Assembly: GCA_019188255.1 (NCBI GenBank)
Contig: JAETXT010000001.1
Location: 7,254,001-7,318,000 of the forward strand
From: Verticillium longisporum
Taxonomy: Eukaryota > Ascomycota > Sordariomycetes > Glomerellales > Plectosphaerellaceae
Direction of reading: 5' to 3'
Length of the DNA: 64,000 bases
Shown here: positions 31,647-43,176 of the stretch, piece by piece
Layout: each line of letters begins with the position of its first letter
Numbering within the stretch: the stretch's first letter is position 1
Program-made: the position numbers and the translations under genes
The notes under the pieces: model-generated
Told to the model about the DNA's origin: nothing
The model's database searches: none
What the model saw: only the letters and a program-made list of their open reading frames with translations

Positions 31647-32319
31647 TGCGTTGCATGGACTGTGACGACGGTAAAGAATCGCAGACCACGAGGACATTGC
31701 CAGGCGGTTGATCTGGCCGGGCTTTAAATACCACGGCGCAGGCCTGCCGCTGCCATGCGCGCGCGATGCGGGCGGCGGGCGGCGGGCGGCGGGCGGCTGC
31801 GTGACGTGTTGGCACCAGGGTAGGCATCGACACGTCGGTTCATCTCCGCAGATGCTCAGTCTTGGACCCAGTGCCGGTGTCACTGTAGCGTCGCCTGCGA
31901 GTCATATACCCGGGGCCCTTATTCCAAGTGGGGGCATTTCAGGACCTGATTATCTGCATGCTGTATCCCTGTTGTTCGTGTGCAAGCTATGCCTGATGCG
32001 AGTCATGACAACACAGCACGATCCATGGCCAGTTGCTCGGACCTCGTAAAGCGGGACGCTGGGCACGCAATAGAGCGCAAAAGCAGATAGGTACCGTGTC
32101 AGTATGTCCTGTCCTGGTGTGACTTCCCTGACCGTTCCACTTTTGATGCCACCGCAGAACTCTCGTCCTCCCCACCCTCGACGCGCCGATCAGACCCAGG
32201 ACGCACTGATGCCCCCCGTCTGTAGGGCATTCGTACCGGTATTTATGAAGCGCCGGCAGATCCTCTCGGGATAGCCCGCAAACCTTGAATGCATGGCAAG
32301 ATACAAGCTCATTCCAACA
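31647..32319. promoter_or_regulatory. shared upstream region of divergent hydrolase and membrane-protein genes
   Basis: 673 bp between two divergent starts. A short GC-rich run of repeated gggcggc units occurs at 31770-31800. No known operator recognised and no supported gene. Confidence 0.4.
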
Positions 32320-33719
32320 ATGTCTCTCCCACCGCCTCCCGCCGATTTGGACCTGACGGAGTCCAGGTCCCCCGAGATCCTGGCAGCACTCTCCGTGACC
32401 TGGACGTTTGCCTTCATCGCCGTTGTCCTGCGCTTCGTGGCGCGTAGACTGAAGAACAACCCCCTGTGGATCGAGGACCTTTTTAGTGACGGCTTCACTT
32501 GTAGGTTGCGCCATCTCACTGCTGCTGATGGACGAATCGACTCACTCGGAAACCAGGTCTTTGCCAGCATTCATGTCTGGACGAGCATTGCTTATAGTGA
32601 GTCCCAAGGCGACGGCCTCTCAGCATTCCGGCAGTGAATAACTCTGCCCTCTCCTAGTGCTCCCGCATGGGACAGGCAAGCATGTCTGGGTAGCTCCGCC
32701 TGAGGCTGTCAAGGTCTGGGCCATCGGACTGTTCATCTCCGAGATCGTGTACACACTCACACTGGTGACGGTGAAATTCTCGACGCTTGCCTTCTACTGG
32801 CGCATATTTGGCTCCAACAGCACCATCCACATCCCCATATGGACCCTCCTGGGCATCATCGCGGCCTGGGGCATCGCAGTGGTGAGTCCCTCGACCGTGA
32901 GAGCATGATCCTCCCTATCCGTTGCTGACCACGAGCAGCTCGGCGTCTCCATATTCCAATGCTGGCCCATCCGCGCCTTCTGGGAGCAGTGGGATCCCGT
33001 CAACCCCATGTCCTCCGACGACTTCACCTGCGGCGTCGACTCCAACAAGTTCTTCAATGGCAACTCGATCCCCAACATCATCACCGACGCACTGGTCGTC
33101 ATGCTGCCGATCCCCTACGTCTGGAAGCTGCAGCTACCAAAACCTCAGAAGTTTGCCATCATCTTCATCTTCGCCCTCGGCGCGTTCATCACGGTCATCT
33201 CGGGCGTGCGGCTCGGGTTCATTTTGCGAGTCGACCTCGCGTCGCCGGACATTACATGGAATTTTTGCGACGCCATCATCTGGACAAACGCCGAGGCTAA
33301 CCTGGCCATCGTCTGCTGTACGTCTCAGACCTTTTAGCCCCTCGGCCAAATGTGCCCAAAATACTGACCCGTGCACTACAGGCTGCCTGCCATCCCTCAA
33401 GCCGCTCCTCAGCCTCGCCCTCAAGGGCACCATAAGCTCGACGGAAAACACGGCCAAGTCTGGAACTTCCAACACGTTTCATCAGAACTCAAAGTCGGGC
33501 CGCATTCATCACCTCAACTCGGGCATACCCTCCATGGTCTCGAAAGGACCTAACAAGGTCGAGGACGAGCGCCCTTTCGCGCGCCTCGACGAGCTGGACT
33601 CGCACAGCTTCAACGGCGATACGGGAAGCGGGCATGAGTTGACGGGCCTGCGGCAGGATGGCATCACCGTCACCAAGGCTTTCAAGATCGACAGCAGCAT
33701 TGATGAGCAGCGCCAGTGA
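32320..33719 (+). CDS. rhodopsin-domain (CFEM-receptor-like) seven-helix membrane protein, one-base frame break in exon 1
   Basis: Five exons are inferred (32320-32500, 32557-32596, 32658-32881, 32939-33317, 33382-33719), all with good GT-AG sites. The protein has the fungal rhodopsin-domain pattern: AALSVTWTFAFIAVVLRFVA, ARRLKNNPLWIED, VFASIHVWTSIAYMLPHGTG, FISEIVYTLTLVTVKFSTL, AFYWRIFG, FQCWPIRAFWEQWDP, IITDALVVMLPIPYVWKLQL, NFCDAIIWTNAEANLAIVC and a polar cytosolic tail. The exon sum is one base too long: the helix 2 frame fits only if one base is removed from ccttttt at 32478-32484. As written, reading through the 56-nt intron at 32501-32556 restores the frame. No CFEM domain is seen. About 386 residues are expected. 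Confidence 0.8.
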
Positions 33720-34174
33720 TGTAGGAGGGGCACACGATGCTGGGGGTGTTGTACATTGGCAAACGTCGGATGACAGTCTCTGGATGCCGGCGTGAAGGCT
33801 ACCCAGACACTATTGATCCCTGAATGCAGCCTGGGAACAGCGAGAACAGTAATCACTTCGTATGAGTTTGTCAGGGGTGTAAGTTAATAGCAGAGTGATG
33901 AAGTCCCTAATGGCTACCAAATAGATGAATTAGCAATTTGCAGGTAGGTGTCATACGGGTTCCAGACTGATCTCTGGCGCAGACAGGCCGTACTATACAC
34001 AGCTTCGTATCAGGGCCCCCGCGGGGGCCCGTGTGTCCACCGTTCCATCTACCAACTGCTGCAACTGCCGACGGCCCTGAAGGCTTGGCTGGCACACCGG
34101 CAGTACAGACAACAGTGGGAAATGACTGGGATCTCCGCTCCTAGCCCATGGACGCATTTGCTTGCTTGTCCGAC
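33720..34174. other. intergenic, with an 18-nt perfect palindrome
   Basis: No gene supported. At 34013-34030 there is a perfect palindrome GGGCCCCC-GC-GGGGGCCC. Confidence 0.4.
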
Positions 34175-35130
34175 TTAGGCTGCCGCCCGGCTGAACGCCT
34201 CAAAAGCGCAGAGCACCAAGAGAACGCAGAGCGGCAGCCATTCCACTCGGTCTTGATCACGCGTCAAGATGCTCTTGAAAAGGTCGCTCAACTTGGCCGG
34301 GATCTCAGCGACCCTCCTCCTGAGAGCGAGCGCGGCCTGGCTGCTCTCCTTGTTCAGGATTTCGACTACTAGGACAATCCACATGAAGATCCCAGCAGCC
34401 TTGTCCAGAATTTGGCACTGTACCTCTGCAAGAAGCGAGAGATTCGTGATGCCGAGGCGGCTTTTGACGTACTGCGCCGAGTCCTCTGCGTGGCCTTTGT
34501 CTTCCTCGAGGGCGAGTAAGACTTCCGAGCGGATGTCCATGTACGGATACGGCCGGCTAGAGAAGCAGATTCGGAATTAGATGCTGCCGTCGGTAGTGTC
34601 TCTGCCATATTCTCGAATAATTGAACCATGTCCCGGACCTCCTGCTCGTCACACTCGTCAAGGGCGTCGATGAAGCAGGTGAAGGAGCGCTGGCCAAGCA
34701 TCATAGCAGCGCTCCTGAGAAGCGCTTTCAGGGCATTCAGGTCGGGCAGCCTCTCTGGCTCGCCGTAAAGATATCCGTGCCATCCAGAACGGGTTGAAGG
34801 TCTGGAAACGTCTTGAGGAGCTGCATCAGGAGGGATCGATACATTCCGGTGATAGACTTTTCCAAGTAGTCGCCTCGTGTATTGATGAAGAAGGACGTGA
34901 CAGCTGTGCCGGGGTTTTTCTACCTTTTCTTCTTCTCCAGATAGATGGACTTCATCATGGTAGACTTCCGGCACCAGCCTTGCCCCGCGTCCTTAAGAAG
35001 CCTTTTGCGACCTGGTACCTCGAGTGCCACAGAAGCCACCGACAGGTTTTAGCATGTGCAGCTCGGATAGTGGTCTTGCGAGCATCGATCTGCGGGAAGT
35101 CGAGCAATTCTAGCAACCGTTACCGTCTCT
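34175..35130 (-). pseudogene. relic of a NACHT NTPase (NLR-like, HET-type receptor)
   Basis: Pieces of a fungal NACHT protein follow one another in different frames on the minus strand: DARKTTIRAAHAKTCRWLL, GKAGAG followed by STMMKSI with one base missing in the P-loop lysine codon (near 34965), LNALKALLRSAAMMLGQRS, TCFIDALDECDEQEVRDMVQ (Walker B) and LAEVQCQILDKAAGIFMWIV. The order is that of STAND-class NTPases that act in heterokaryon incompatibility and immunity. No N-terminal effector domain and no C-terminal repeats are seen, so this is a truncated, multiply frame-broken copy. The P-loop break alone would remove ATP binding. Confidence 0.8.
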
Positions 35131-35270
35131 CCGGAGCTTGGCCGTCTGCTCTTGGCCTGGTCAGTATTATACTGGAAGAAAAGAGGGTAGAACTTCTTTC
35201 TTGCGCAAACTATGTAGTCCGCGACTTCGCCGACCTTAGGCAAATCAATGAAGCACTCCTGGAGCTGTAA

Positions 35271-36750
35271 GCGAAATAGTTAATGTTTTGCATCAATCTT
35301 TTTGACATAGAAATCCCTAGTCACTCACCCTTATATCTGAATGGCGATGGTTCGCCAGCATTAGTCCATGGCCACCTGTTTCCAAGCAGATTTGTAGGAC
35401 GAACGCGGGCTTTGCGGAAAGTCCTGGCCTTGTGACGGCCGTGTTATTGCCATCCCATAATCCCGTCCCCATCACGCATCAGGCGTATGCCAAGCCCTCC
35501 TGGTGTGTTGAGGCCATCGATCTGAACCAACATACACTGCTTACTTTTTACATGATCTGTTGTTCCGGCCACCATCAATGATTTTCACCTTGCCCTCGCT
35601 GTCATAGCTACCGATCGCAAGCCGCGAGCTAAGCTACTTTTATACCATCACCACGGATGGAACAAAGCAAACCCCTGGCGTATTTGCTCAACGTACTGCA
35701 AAGGCTCTATATCAGAACAGAAGTGTCCAATTTGCAGTAAGGAATAAGACGTAAAGCCCAAACAGCGGCTCGAGGTGCTACGATCGTAACTGGCAACACA
35801 GAACATTCTGTAAAACCCGCCCGTCCATTTTTTCAGTGCCCTGGTTGTAGATCACTGCTGCCATACCACACTCGACGATACTTGTTGGTGAAGCAATCCA
35901 TATGGCAGGGCCTCCTTCTCGGCTCGTGACAAAGGTTCTGGCCGCTGCTGCGGAACAATGCTTGGTGACTGTGACAGGTCTGTATGTTGTTGACTATCAG
36001 AGAGGAATCGAGGGCCCAGTCAGACATGAGGCTGACGAATGGATAGAGGATGATAGTTGATAAATGCGGCAAGTGGTGCTAATAAACGTAGGTACAAGAC
36101 AGACGGGAAACAACGTTCCTTCTGCCCTCTGCCCGTCATGTCCTCTTTCTTATCCCCGCCCTCTTCTTGGATTCCCTCCCAAGGGTACTAGCCGACTTCA
36201 GCAATAGATATTTCTTGATGCCTTATAAAGCCCCACTGATAGCACATGTCAGATTGCCTAGCTTATGATGACAGCTTTCTTGGCCTTCCTAAGAACAATG
36301 ATGGGTCCGTCAGAGCTACAGGTGCCGTTTTATCGAGATCATGGCTGAGGTCGCTTGGTGTGGGTCATCTACCCCAGTAGCGGCTGTCATCCGCACTTGC
36401 GGTTTCTGGGTTCCACTCTTGCCTGTCATCCACAACATGTCAGAAGTACGATGTCTTCAAGTGCCCGCTCGTGCAGCTGATGATTTTCGGGGAGGAAACC
36501 CAGCCTCTTCCCGTTGTTCAATTGATTCTGATGATGTTTTTTGTTCAAGTTGTTCTGAAACACTCTCAGTGCGAAGGCGCCTTTTTCGACCCCGCCAGCG
36601 GGCGGTCCGTGCCTTTCTGACACAACACAGTCACAAGCTTGCCATTTGAACTGACCGGCCTCGCTATCATTCTAGCTCTGTCGGCGCTGCTACCCTCCAG
36701 AATATGGCCGTCTCAACCAGCTCCTTTACCCAAGATACAAAGTCCAGGAC
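35271..36750. other. gene-poor stretch, nothing recognised
   Basis: About 1.5 kb without a supported gene. Short open frames (for example 35833-36072 minus and 36341-36649 plus) have no family resemblance and poor context. It may contain further decayed sequence. Confidence 0.35.
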
Positions 36751-38210
36751 TTACGCCACATCACCAGCAGAGTCTCCTAAGCTTCTGAATCGCAAGAACA
36801 CCCTCTGAGCCAGAAGGGCAGAGCGGTGCACCGCCGAGATCCGGTGTGACGATCTCTCTAGCCAAGATCGGATCTCCTTAAAAGATGCTTGTGACGGGAG
36901 CGTCGTGGTGTCGGCGGCCTCAATGTGGTTCCTCCAGTCCTGCCGAATCTCATCGCTCACCGGTCCGAGGAGGTGCATGAAAACCGATCGCCAGGATCCC
37001 ACATCCGCAACGACAAAGACGGACGGTATGGGCTCTTTGGTAACGATGCAAAATGCTACCACGAGTGCTGGTACGTCGGACTCATCCGGACATGAGAGTA
37101 CCCACGAAGAACAGCGGGGCCTGCTAGGCGAGCCGTTGCTACGCTTGTCGTAGAACTTCAATAGAAGGCGCGGATGCGCGCGTGGCACACTTCGATGTCG
37201 TCAGCGCCAAAGCGGTAAGCGTATGCGATCTCTCCGGAGACGCACCCGATCATGTAGTGAGATCCAGTGTGGTTGGGTATCAGCACAACGTTGGCAGTAT
37301 CCGGCGAAGGGCCTGGTGAAATCTCGTCGCGAGTAACCACTTCGACCCCAGCTAGCAACCCGAGGCGGCGAAACACCTCCGCCACCTTGCCATGGTTCAG
37401 AGACGGGGGATTAGTACGCCTTCGTTCGTTAAGCCATCGGTCGGGCATCGCGGTGAAACCTGAAGCGCCCTCTTCGTCGAGCCAGTACAGGCCCTGCCAC
37501 CTAATCTGGCGTCTGACGGATCCAGGACAATCGGCTTCCCGAAGGAGCCCTGCACGTCCTCAGAACCCAGAATCTTGCACACCCCCTTGAAGTCCGCAGG
37601 CTTGTAGCCTTGCCACCCTGGGGACGGCAGTCTCTTTAGTACAGCTTCTCTGGACCAGTGTCCCAGGCGATGGATGATTCTCGAACAGTTCTCTGTGATG
37701 CTTCCGAACTCTTCAAATACTCGTTCGACACGCTCCAGGCCGTAGCCAGGTTCTTCATGCGCGTGCGCACCAGGTCCGACTGGGTGGTCTTCTCGTCCTC
37801 GAGCGCCTTGGTGGCGAAATCACCTCGTAGCTTAGAGGGCTTCTCCTTCAGAAATGAATTTTGACGCTGACACGCTCCTCGTCGTCTGTGGCAACGACCT
37901 CGGCCTCGACGTCCGCCTGGTCTGGCTTGGGGCAACATGACTAGTCTCACTTGCCGGCGCTTTGCTTGAGGAACTGCCCGAACCGCCTGGGTTTCAGCTT
38001 GCCTTCTGCATACAGATTGTCGTAAAGCTTGTTGACATCAAAGAGATACTGGTGCGACGGCGAGGCCGTCTTGATATGATCGAATCGACCCGCCAGCCTT
38101 GTTCCGCGCGCGGAGACATCGTCATAGCGAAAGCGACAGGACTTTATTGGCGATCCATTGAGCTGAAGGGCGAGTAGCTGACAGATGTCATGTTTCTGTT
38201 CCGAAGCCAT
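36751..38210 (-). pseudogene. decayed gene of unknown family, several frame changes
   Basis: Consecutive minus-strand frames look like one protein broken several times: MASEQKHDICQLLALQLNGS at 38210, YLFDVNKLYDNLYAEGKLKP, then SVSNEYLKSSEASQRTVRES, KILGSEDVQGSFGKPIVLDP, RWQGLYWLDEEGASGFTAMP, DRWLNERRRTNPPSLNHGKV, TANVVLIPNHTGSHYMIGCV, and finally ESDVPALVVAFCIVTKEPIP. Codon-like composition persists across the breaks, and the pieces are in one orientation and order. I do not recognise the family. An intact intron-rich gene is less likely because several junctions lack splice signals. Confidence 0.5.
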
Positions 38211-39022
38211 GCGGACTCTTTGCCGGGTATCTCTGGAGGAAACAGGACTTCAGGATTACTCCTGAAATTCAGGGGGACACCCAGTTCTTCCAACAGGACT
38301 AGGGATGCGGGAGGTGGGCATCTGTTGAGTTTGCCAGCAAGAAAGAGGTGTATGGCAAGTAATAGGCAAGGTGAAGGCAGATGGATAAGAATCAGGCAGG
38401 AACAGAAGCAGGAGGAGGACGAGCGACCGGCGATAATGAGAGAAAGGGAAAGCGTGTGACTTGGAGGAGACAATAATAGTCCGATCTAGATGATTATGAA
38501 GACAACCCGAATGCTTTCGACAACCGTCTGCGTGTTTGAGAAGCCAGACCGGTGTAAGTGATTTCGTACATTCTTTACGCAAGGAATAATTCAAATCTTT
38601 TAGGGAGTTGCGCGAAGCACACCGGTTGACATACAGAGGACGAGGCCAGCTGATCGACTGGCCACTCAACGGGTGTGTGGCAGCTCAAAGAGCGCTAATC
38701 AGGCGGTTGGATCCTAGGCATCGAGAAACGAGGTTTTGCCTGCTGGTGTGCCCTGATTCCCATGCCAATTTATGTAAATATAATGTAGGAAGACAGCGGT
38801 TCCCGAAGCGTTCGTGAGGACGATATTATGGTCCAACCTGGTTTCTCTATGATCCAGAAGGATGGATGCACTTGACGACTTGCCCAGATCCCTTGCATCC
38901 AGTGCCATATATCATGCTCAGGTGAGTCTCCTCAATCGAGTAACCCGTCAAGCCGAGCTACCGAATGATAATGTTGTCTTCGTCTCAGTCTACGACAGCA
39001 TTGGCTGGCGCCGGCCACGGGT
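38211..39022. other. intergenic, no gene seen
   Basis: Open frames here are short and overlapping on both strands. Nothing recognised. Confidence 0.35.
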
Positions 39023-39563
39023 ATGATACGCAGAACTCGCAGACAATTGAAGTGGGTGGGAACTGGAACAAGGATGATGGCGATGCGTCTTTTGCATCTA
39101 TCTTTCCCATCTCCTGTTCTTAGCATCAACCATGTCGCCATGTCTGAGGCCTGGGAAACGCGAGGCACCGTGCTCCTAGATCCGGGCGGCCAAGCCGCCC
39201 AAGGGGACGGAAGGGAGCGGGTCCCAGCGACACCGAGGAGCCGGCGCCGAGCGAACCGGAACGCAGGCCGCGAGGGTAGGACCGACGCCGAGCGAGCGCA
39301 ATATGTCAGCGTCTTGCAGGCATTGAAAGCTAAGTTCGCGGGAAAGGAGCGATTGCCTCGTTGTCTCTCGCCGACAGCAGTGGTGTGAGCCAGTGCCACA
39401 TGGACGAAAGGTCAAGACGGTCCAGAACTTCAACAAGGCGTTCCACGACTTGGGGACGTTGCCGACCCTTACTTGCGTGTTCTGGCACCGTAACTACGGC
39501 GCAGCGGAGCTGGAGGACTTGGGGTGGGAATGGTTGAGGGCAATACGACCAATCTCCACCTAA
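39023..39563 (+). pseudogene. relic of an unidentified fungal gene
   Basis: Plus-strand frames read SVLQALKAKFAGKERLP, then, after a one-base frame change near 39360, SRRQQWCEPVPHGRKVKT, VQNFNKAFHDLGTLPTLTCV and FWHRNYGAAELEDLGWEWLR, ending at a TAA (39561-39563). The second part has the composition of a real protein. The family is not recognised. It ends 290 bp before the pogo-like element. Confidence 0.4.
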
Positions 39564-39715
39564 ACGTCTCGGCTGCTTCCTAGAAGGAGACAAGATTCCA
39601 AGATGCAGGGATTGCGTGAAACACCTTGAGACCGCCATGGATTATACACAACAGCGGCGTGACAAGTTCGAGATGGTAGTGAGGTAGATCTGCTTAATAC
39701 CAAGCTTCATGTGCC

Positions 39716-39811
39716 ATCCGTATGTGGGACCAAGAAATCCGTAGGTGGGGCCAAGAAACCGCAGGCGGAGATGACATCCGCAAGTGGGGCCACAGAGCCG
39801 CAAGCGCAGGT
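39716..39811. repeat. degenerate ~21-bp tandem repeat
   Basis: Units such as atccgtatgtgggaccaaga, atccgtaggtggggccaaga and atccgcaagtggggccacag follow one another with two shorter related units (ccgcaggcgg, ccgcaagcgc). The array ends about 45 bp before the left inverted repeat of the pogo-like element. Confidence 0.55.
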
Positions 39812-39856
39812 ATGGCATCCCCGCTCGGAGGTAAAATGTAGGGCTGCCTCCAGGTA

Positions 39857-39959
39857 CCCGTGCCACGCCCCACTTATTCCCAGTCTCGTTCCTCCCCAGC
39901 CCCTAAGCTGGTGCTGGACACACCAATCACCAGGACACACCAATCACCACTTTTTGGAC
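39857..39959. repeat. left terminal inverted repeat, pogo-like copy A
   Basis: This is the reverse complement of 41683-41783. It includes two tandem copies of the GGACACACCAATCACCA unit near its inner end, which may be transposase-binding sites. Confidence 0.9.
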
Positions 39960-39964
39960 TACCT

Positions 39965-41642
39965 CTAGAAACCACGTAATAACCACCGCTTCCGACAATC
40001 TAGATCATCCACTTCGACCCTCCCTAGACGTCCTTTATACCTCCAATCACGAGCTGTTTTTGCTGCTAATTCAAAGAATCTTTTCCGGGCTCTATGCTCC
40101 TTTACTCGTGCTGCCTCGATGATACGTTGGGCCTTTGCCAGTTCATCTTCAACCCGTTGCTGGACCATCTGGCGACCCTGATCAACCGTTAACACCCCTT
40201 CAGTCCGTAGTTGGGTATTCTTCCCTGCCCTTCGCTGTCGGGCAAGTTGCTCCGCGTATCTCGTACGCGCAAGGTCCCGTTTTGTCTGAATAAGCTCGGT
40301 AGCTAAGGAGATAGCCCCCTTCATGAAGCGGTCGATATTTGCGACTGTAGACGGGTCAAGACCCTCTTCTTCTTGTAGACCCTCCGTAACCTTGGAGGCT
40401 ACCTTGTGGATCTGGCGGAGTGTGACTGGTGTGTTGAATTTTGATGAAGAGCCCTGACTTGAAGGCGGTGGTGTTGGTGTCCGCTGGGCCTGGCGCTTCT
40501 GGAGTTGCTGAAGGATGGGAAGTGGGTTGAATGGGTGGATCCCTGTTTTCTTGAATGCAGAAAGGATTGTCGACTGCTTAAAAGCTTGCTTCCGTACGCC
40601 CTGGACACAGGCAAGGAATTCAATCTTCGAGATATTCGTCAACCCATCCCGGACCATTATGTCCAGGGCCTTCGCGTGGTAGTGCTTAAGTGGTTGAAAA
40701 ACAACGACATCAAGTGGTTGGAGTAGATGGGTTAGATGGGGAGGTAGCCCAAATGGGGTCGCAGTACTGGATGAAGTCCTTCGTGTGATGGGACCCGTGA
40801 CCGTCAAGGAGGAGGAGTCTCTTGGAGCCGATAGATGTCTTTGCCGAGTGCCGTTCAAAATGCTTAACCCATTCGAGGCTAATCTGGTCGTTGGAATATC
40901 CAGTCTGTGACATATGGATAGCAGTCTCTGGATCCAGTTCAGGGACCTGATACCACTGGGACATATGGACTTGTCCAGCCAAGATCAAGAAGACCGGGAC
41001 CACATTGCCTGCGGCTGATACAGCCTCGATTGCTGTTGCAGACTCCCTGTTTTCTGGGATAGCGAAGTAGTGGGCTCTGGAGCGTTTGGTGACAATCAGT
41101 TGGTCCTTGCCGCTACCAATCCGGAACCCAGTCTCATCCATATTCCAGATACACTCTGGAGGGATACCTTGTTCTTGAATAGTCTGTTGTAGCTGGTCGA
41201 AGTATATCTGTACCCGTCCAAGGTCTTCAGACGCCTGGCGATCAGCATGGAGTTGCTTTTGACTTTTTTTCTGATATCCATGACGCTGTAGGAAGCGTGT
41301 AACCCATCGACGGCTGACGGTTGGGATCCCTGATCCAGATCCACCTGTACGCTCGAGCAGAATAGCATTTGCAGCATCTGCAATAAACTCAGGAAGTACA
41401 GCAAGGTTAATCCTGTCGAGGCGGTCGATATAACGACAAATGGCTTTCTCTTCTGGTTCCGAGAGCTTGGTGTTAATGAAGCGTACGTCCTTTTTGGCTG
41501 TTCGACCCTCTAGACGACCACGTAACTGGTTGCGTGATATATTGAATTGTCGAGCAACAGCTGCTACTTTCGCGTCTGGATTATCGTAGGTATATTGTAT
41601 AGCCTCAAGGACGCGAGATTCAATCGCTTGTTTGGTAGGCAT
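39965..41642 (-). pseudogene. pogo/Fot1-like DDE transposase, broken by a short deletion
   Basis: The first frame (41642-40710) holds an HTH_psq domain (MPTKQAIESRVLEAIQYTYD, then AAVARQFNISRNQLRGRLEG), a Tc5/CENP-B type helix-turn-helix with GIPTVSRRWVTRFLQRHGYQ, the first catalytic Asp in WNMDETGFRIGSG and the second in LLLLDGHGSHHTKDFIQYC. The second frame (from about 40775 to 39965) continues PFGLPPHLTHLLQPLDVVVF with the third Asp, and a C-terminal coiled, basic tail. About 14 nt appear missing between QYC and PFG when compared with the usual family spacing, which shifts the frame. The element is therefore probably non-autonomous. Confidence 0.88.
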
Positions 41643-41682
41643 CGTGGTGGTTATGAAATAAACGCGTAGAAATAGATAGGTG

Positions 41683-41783
41683 GTCCAAAAAGTGGTGATT
41701 GGTGTGTCCTGGTGATTGGTGTGTCCAGCACCAGCTTAGGGGCTGGAGGAACGAGACTGGGAATAAGTGGGGCGTGGCACGGG
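41683..41783. repeat. right terminal inverted repeat, pogo-like copy A
   Basis: The partner of 39857-39959, with the same internal direct repeat. Its outer end GGCACGGG abuts a TA dinucleotide. Confidence 0.9.
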
Positions 41784-41785
41784 TA

Positions 41786-42145
41786 TCAGGCGTCACACGA
41801 TTTCACGGGTTGCGTTTTGCGGGCGATAAGCCGTCACGTGGCTTAAGCGAATTACGACGTAATTGCGGGCGCCACCGATAAGCGGGAATACTGGTGCTGT
41901 TCATTCCTGCCGTGGAGCACGAAAAGAGGTGGTCAAAGCTGCAGCAACCAATGAGATTGCAGCACCCTTGGAGGGCGGGAGTGGACGCTCCGAGCAATGA
42001 GCTCAAGATGATGCGCCGAATATCCTGTAGTACGCCGACGAAACTGTTAAAAAGATAATTCTAGCAATTCTGCAATATCTTGCTCCATCTAAAGGATCAA
42101 TTATACACATCTACACTCAGGGTTCCTCAATCTCTCTGATAGCTG
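41786..42145. promoter_or_regulatory. upstream region of the Sip5-like gene
   Basis: 360 bp between the pogo-like element and the Sip5-like start. No gene and no known operator. Confidence 0.35.
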
Positions 42146-43176
42146 ATGACCCTGATTCGACGAGACCAGCCAGATCTTCCTACACGCCCCGCGTTCCGCG
42201 CCGATGAGTTAATGGACAGACACGCGAGACGAGGTCGCAGGCAGGACCGTTTCAGCAACATCGCATTGTCTATGGGGCGTGCACCTTTTGAGTTGAGACA
42301 GTACAACGAGTCTAGACGTCATGACCGGGAGAGAGCTTCAAGAGAGAAGCGCGAGCGAAGCACGAAGATGGAACAAGTTGATGGAGGTTATCTTGTGCCT
42401 CTCGAAACGCACCCCGGCCCCCAGGACTTCGACAAACAAATGGTTAGGCAACTGCAGGTGAGTAAAGTAAACTCTACCTTGATATCTTGCCTAGCCATTC
42501 ATTCTGATCCTAACTGCAGATCGGGAGGAAGATCGCACCGTTCTGGAGAGGTTTGGGTGACAAACACGATAGCTGGACTGAGCACCAGCTCCTCTGCGCC
42601 TGCCGGGGGTTGCCCATCCCATCCACGGATGAAGCGCGACGCCCAGAGTCCTTGGAGTCACTGGCAATGGAGCCAAGGCCCAGGACAGCTTACTCGACTC
42701 GTAATGCCTCGACTTTGGATGGCAGCTCTTCGCTTGCATCACCTGCAAAGAGCAGCTCGTCAGGAAGCAGTTCCTCATTCAAATGTGCCTCCAAGGTGCT
42801 TGCAACCGTCCTACGTCGCGGTTGTCGCAACAATTCTTCCTCTGGCAGTTATCCATGCGAAGTTACCCTTCCGAACGATCCATTGGTCAACGGCCAGCCC
42901 CTCGAGATCGCTCTCTACAAGAACGCAGCAGAATGCCCCATTTGCCTTTTGTACTACCCTCCTTACCTGAACCACACCCTCTGTTGCAAACAGCCGATTT
43001 GTACTGGGTGTTTCGTGCAAATCAAACGGCCCGCGCCCCATATTCCAGAATATGGGGGGAATAATGAGACGCGGAAGGAGCCCACAACATGTCCATATTG
43101 CCAGCAACCCGAAGTCAGGCTCTCCTATGAGCCGCCTCCTTTCCGCCGTGGCCTAGCATATGCCTGGCAAAGGTGA
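42146..43176 (+). CDS. SIP5: Sip5-like protein with RING-like zinc-binding motif
   Basis: Exon 1 (42146-42457) and exon 2 (42520-43176) join over a 62-nt intron to 322 residues. PGPQDFDKQMVRQLQIGRKI and APFWRGLGD match the conserved N-terminal Sip5 segment. The zinc-binding part has ECPICLLYYPPYLNHTLCCK, QPICTGCFVQIKR and CPYCQQPEVR, ending PPPFRRGLAY. Sip5 in yeast interacts with the Snf1 kinase and Reg1 phosphatase subunit. This copy is shorter than most fungal Sip5 proteins, which carry longer disordered regions. A start at 42212 is also possible. Confidence 0.85.

Larger units (their letters stand above)
39857..41783 (-). mobile_element. pogo/Fot1-like DNA transposon, copy A, with ~100-bp terminal inverted repeats
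   Basis: A 1927-bp element is flanked by TA on both sides (39855-39856 and 41784-41785), the expected target duplication. The terminal inverted repeats span 39857-39959 and 41683-41783 and are nearly identical apart from a 2-nt length difference. Each begins CCCGTGCCACGCCCC. Each contains a 17-bp unit, GGACACACCAATCACCA, twice in direct orientation. One transposase gene, frame-broken, fills the space between. Confidence 0.92.

Noticed and set aside
39716..39811. Repeat array as a possible CRISPR
   Set aside because: The units are diverged tandem repeats without unique spacers of constant length, and the host is a eukaryote.
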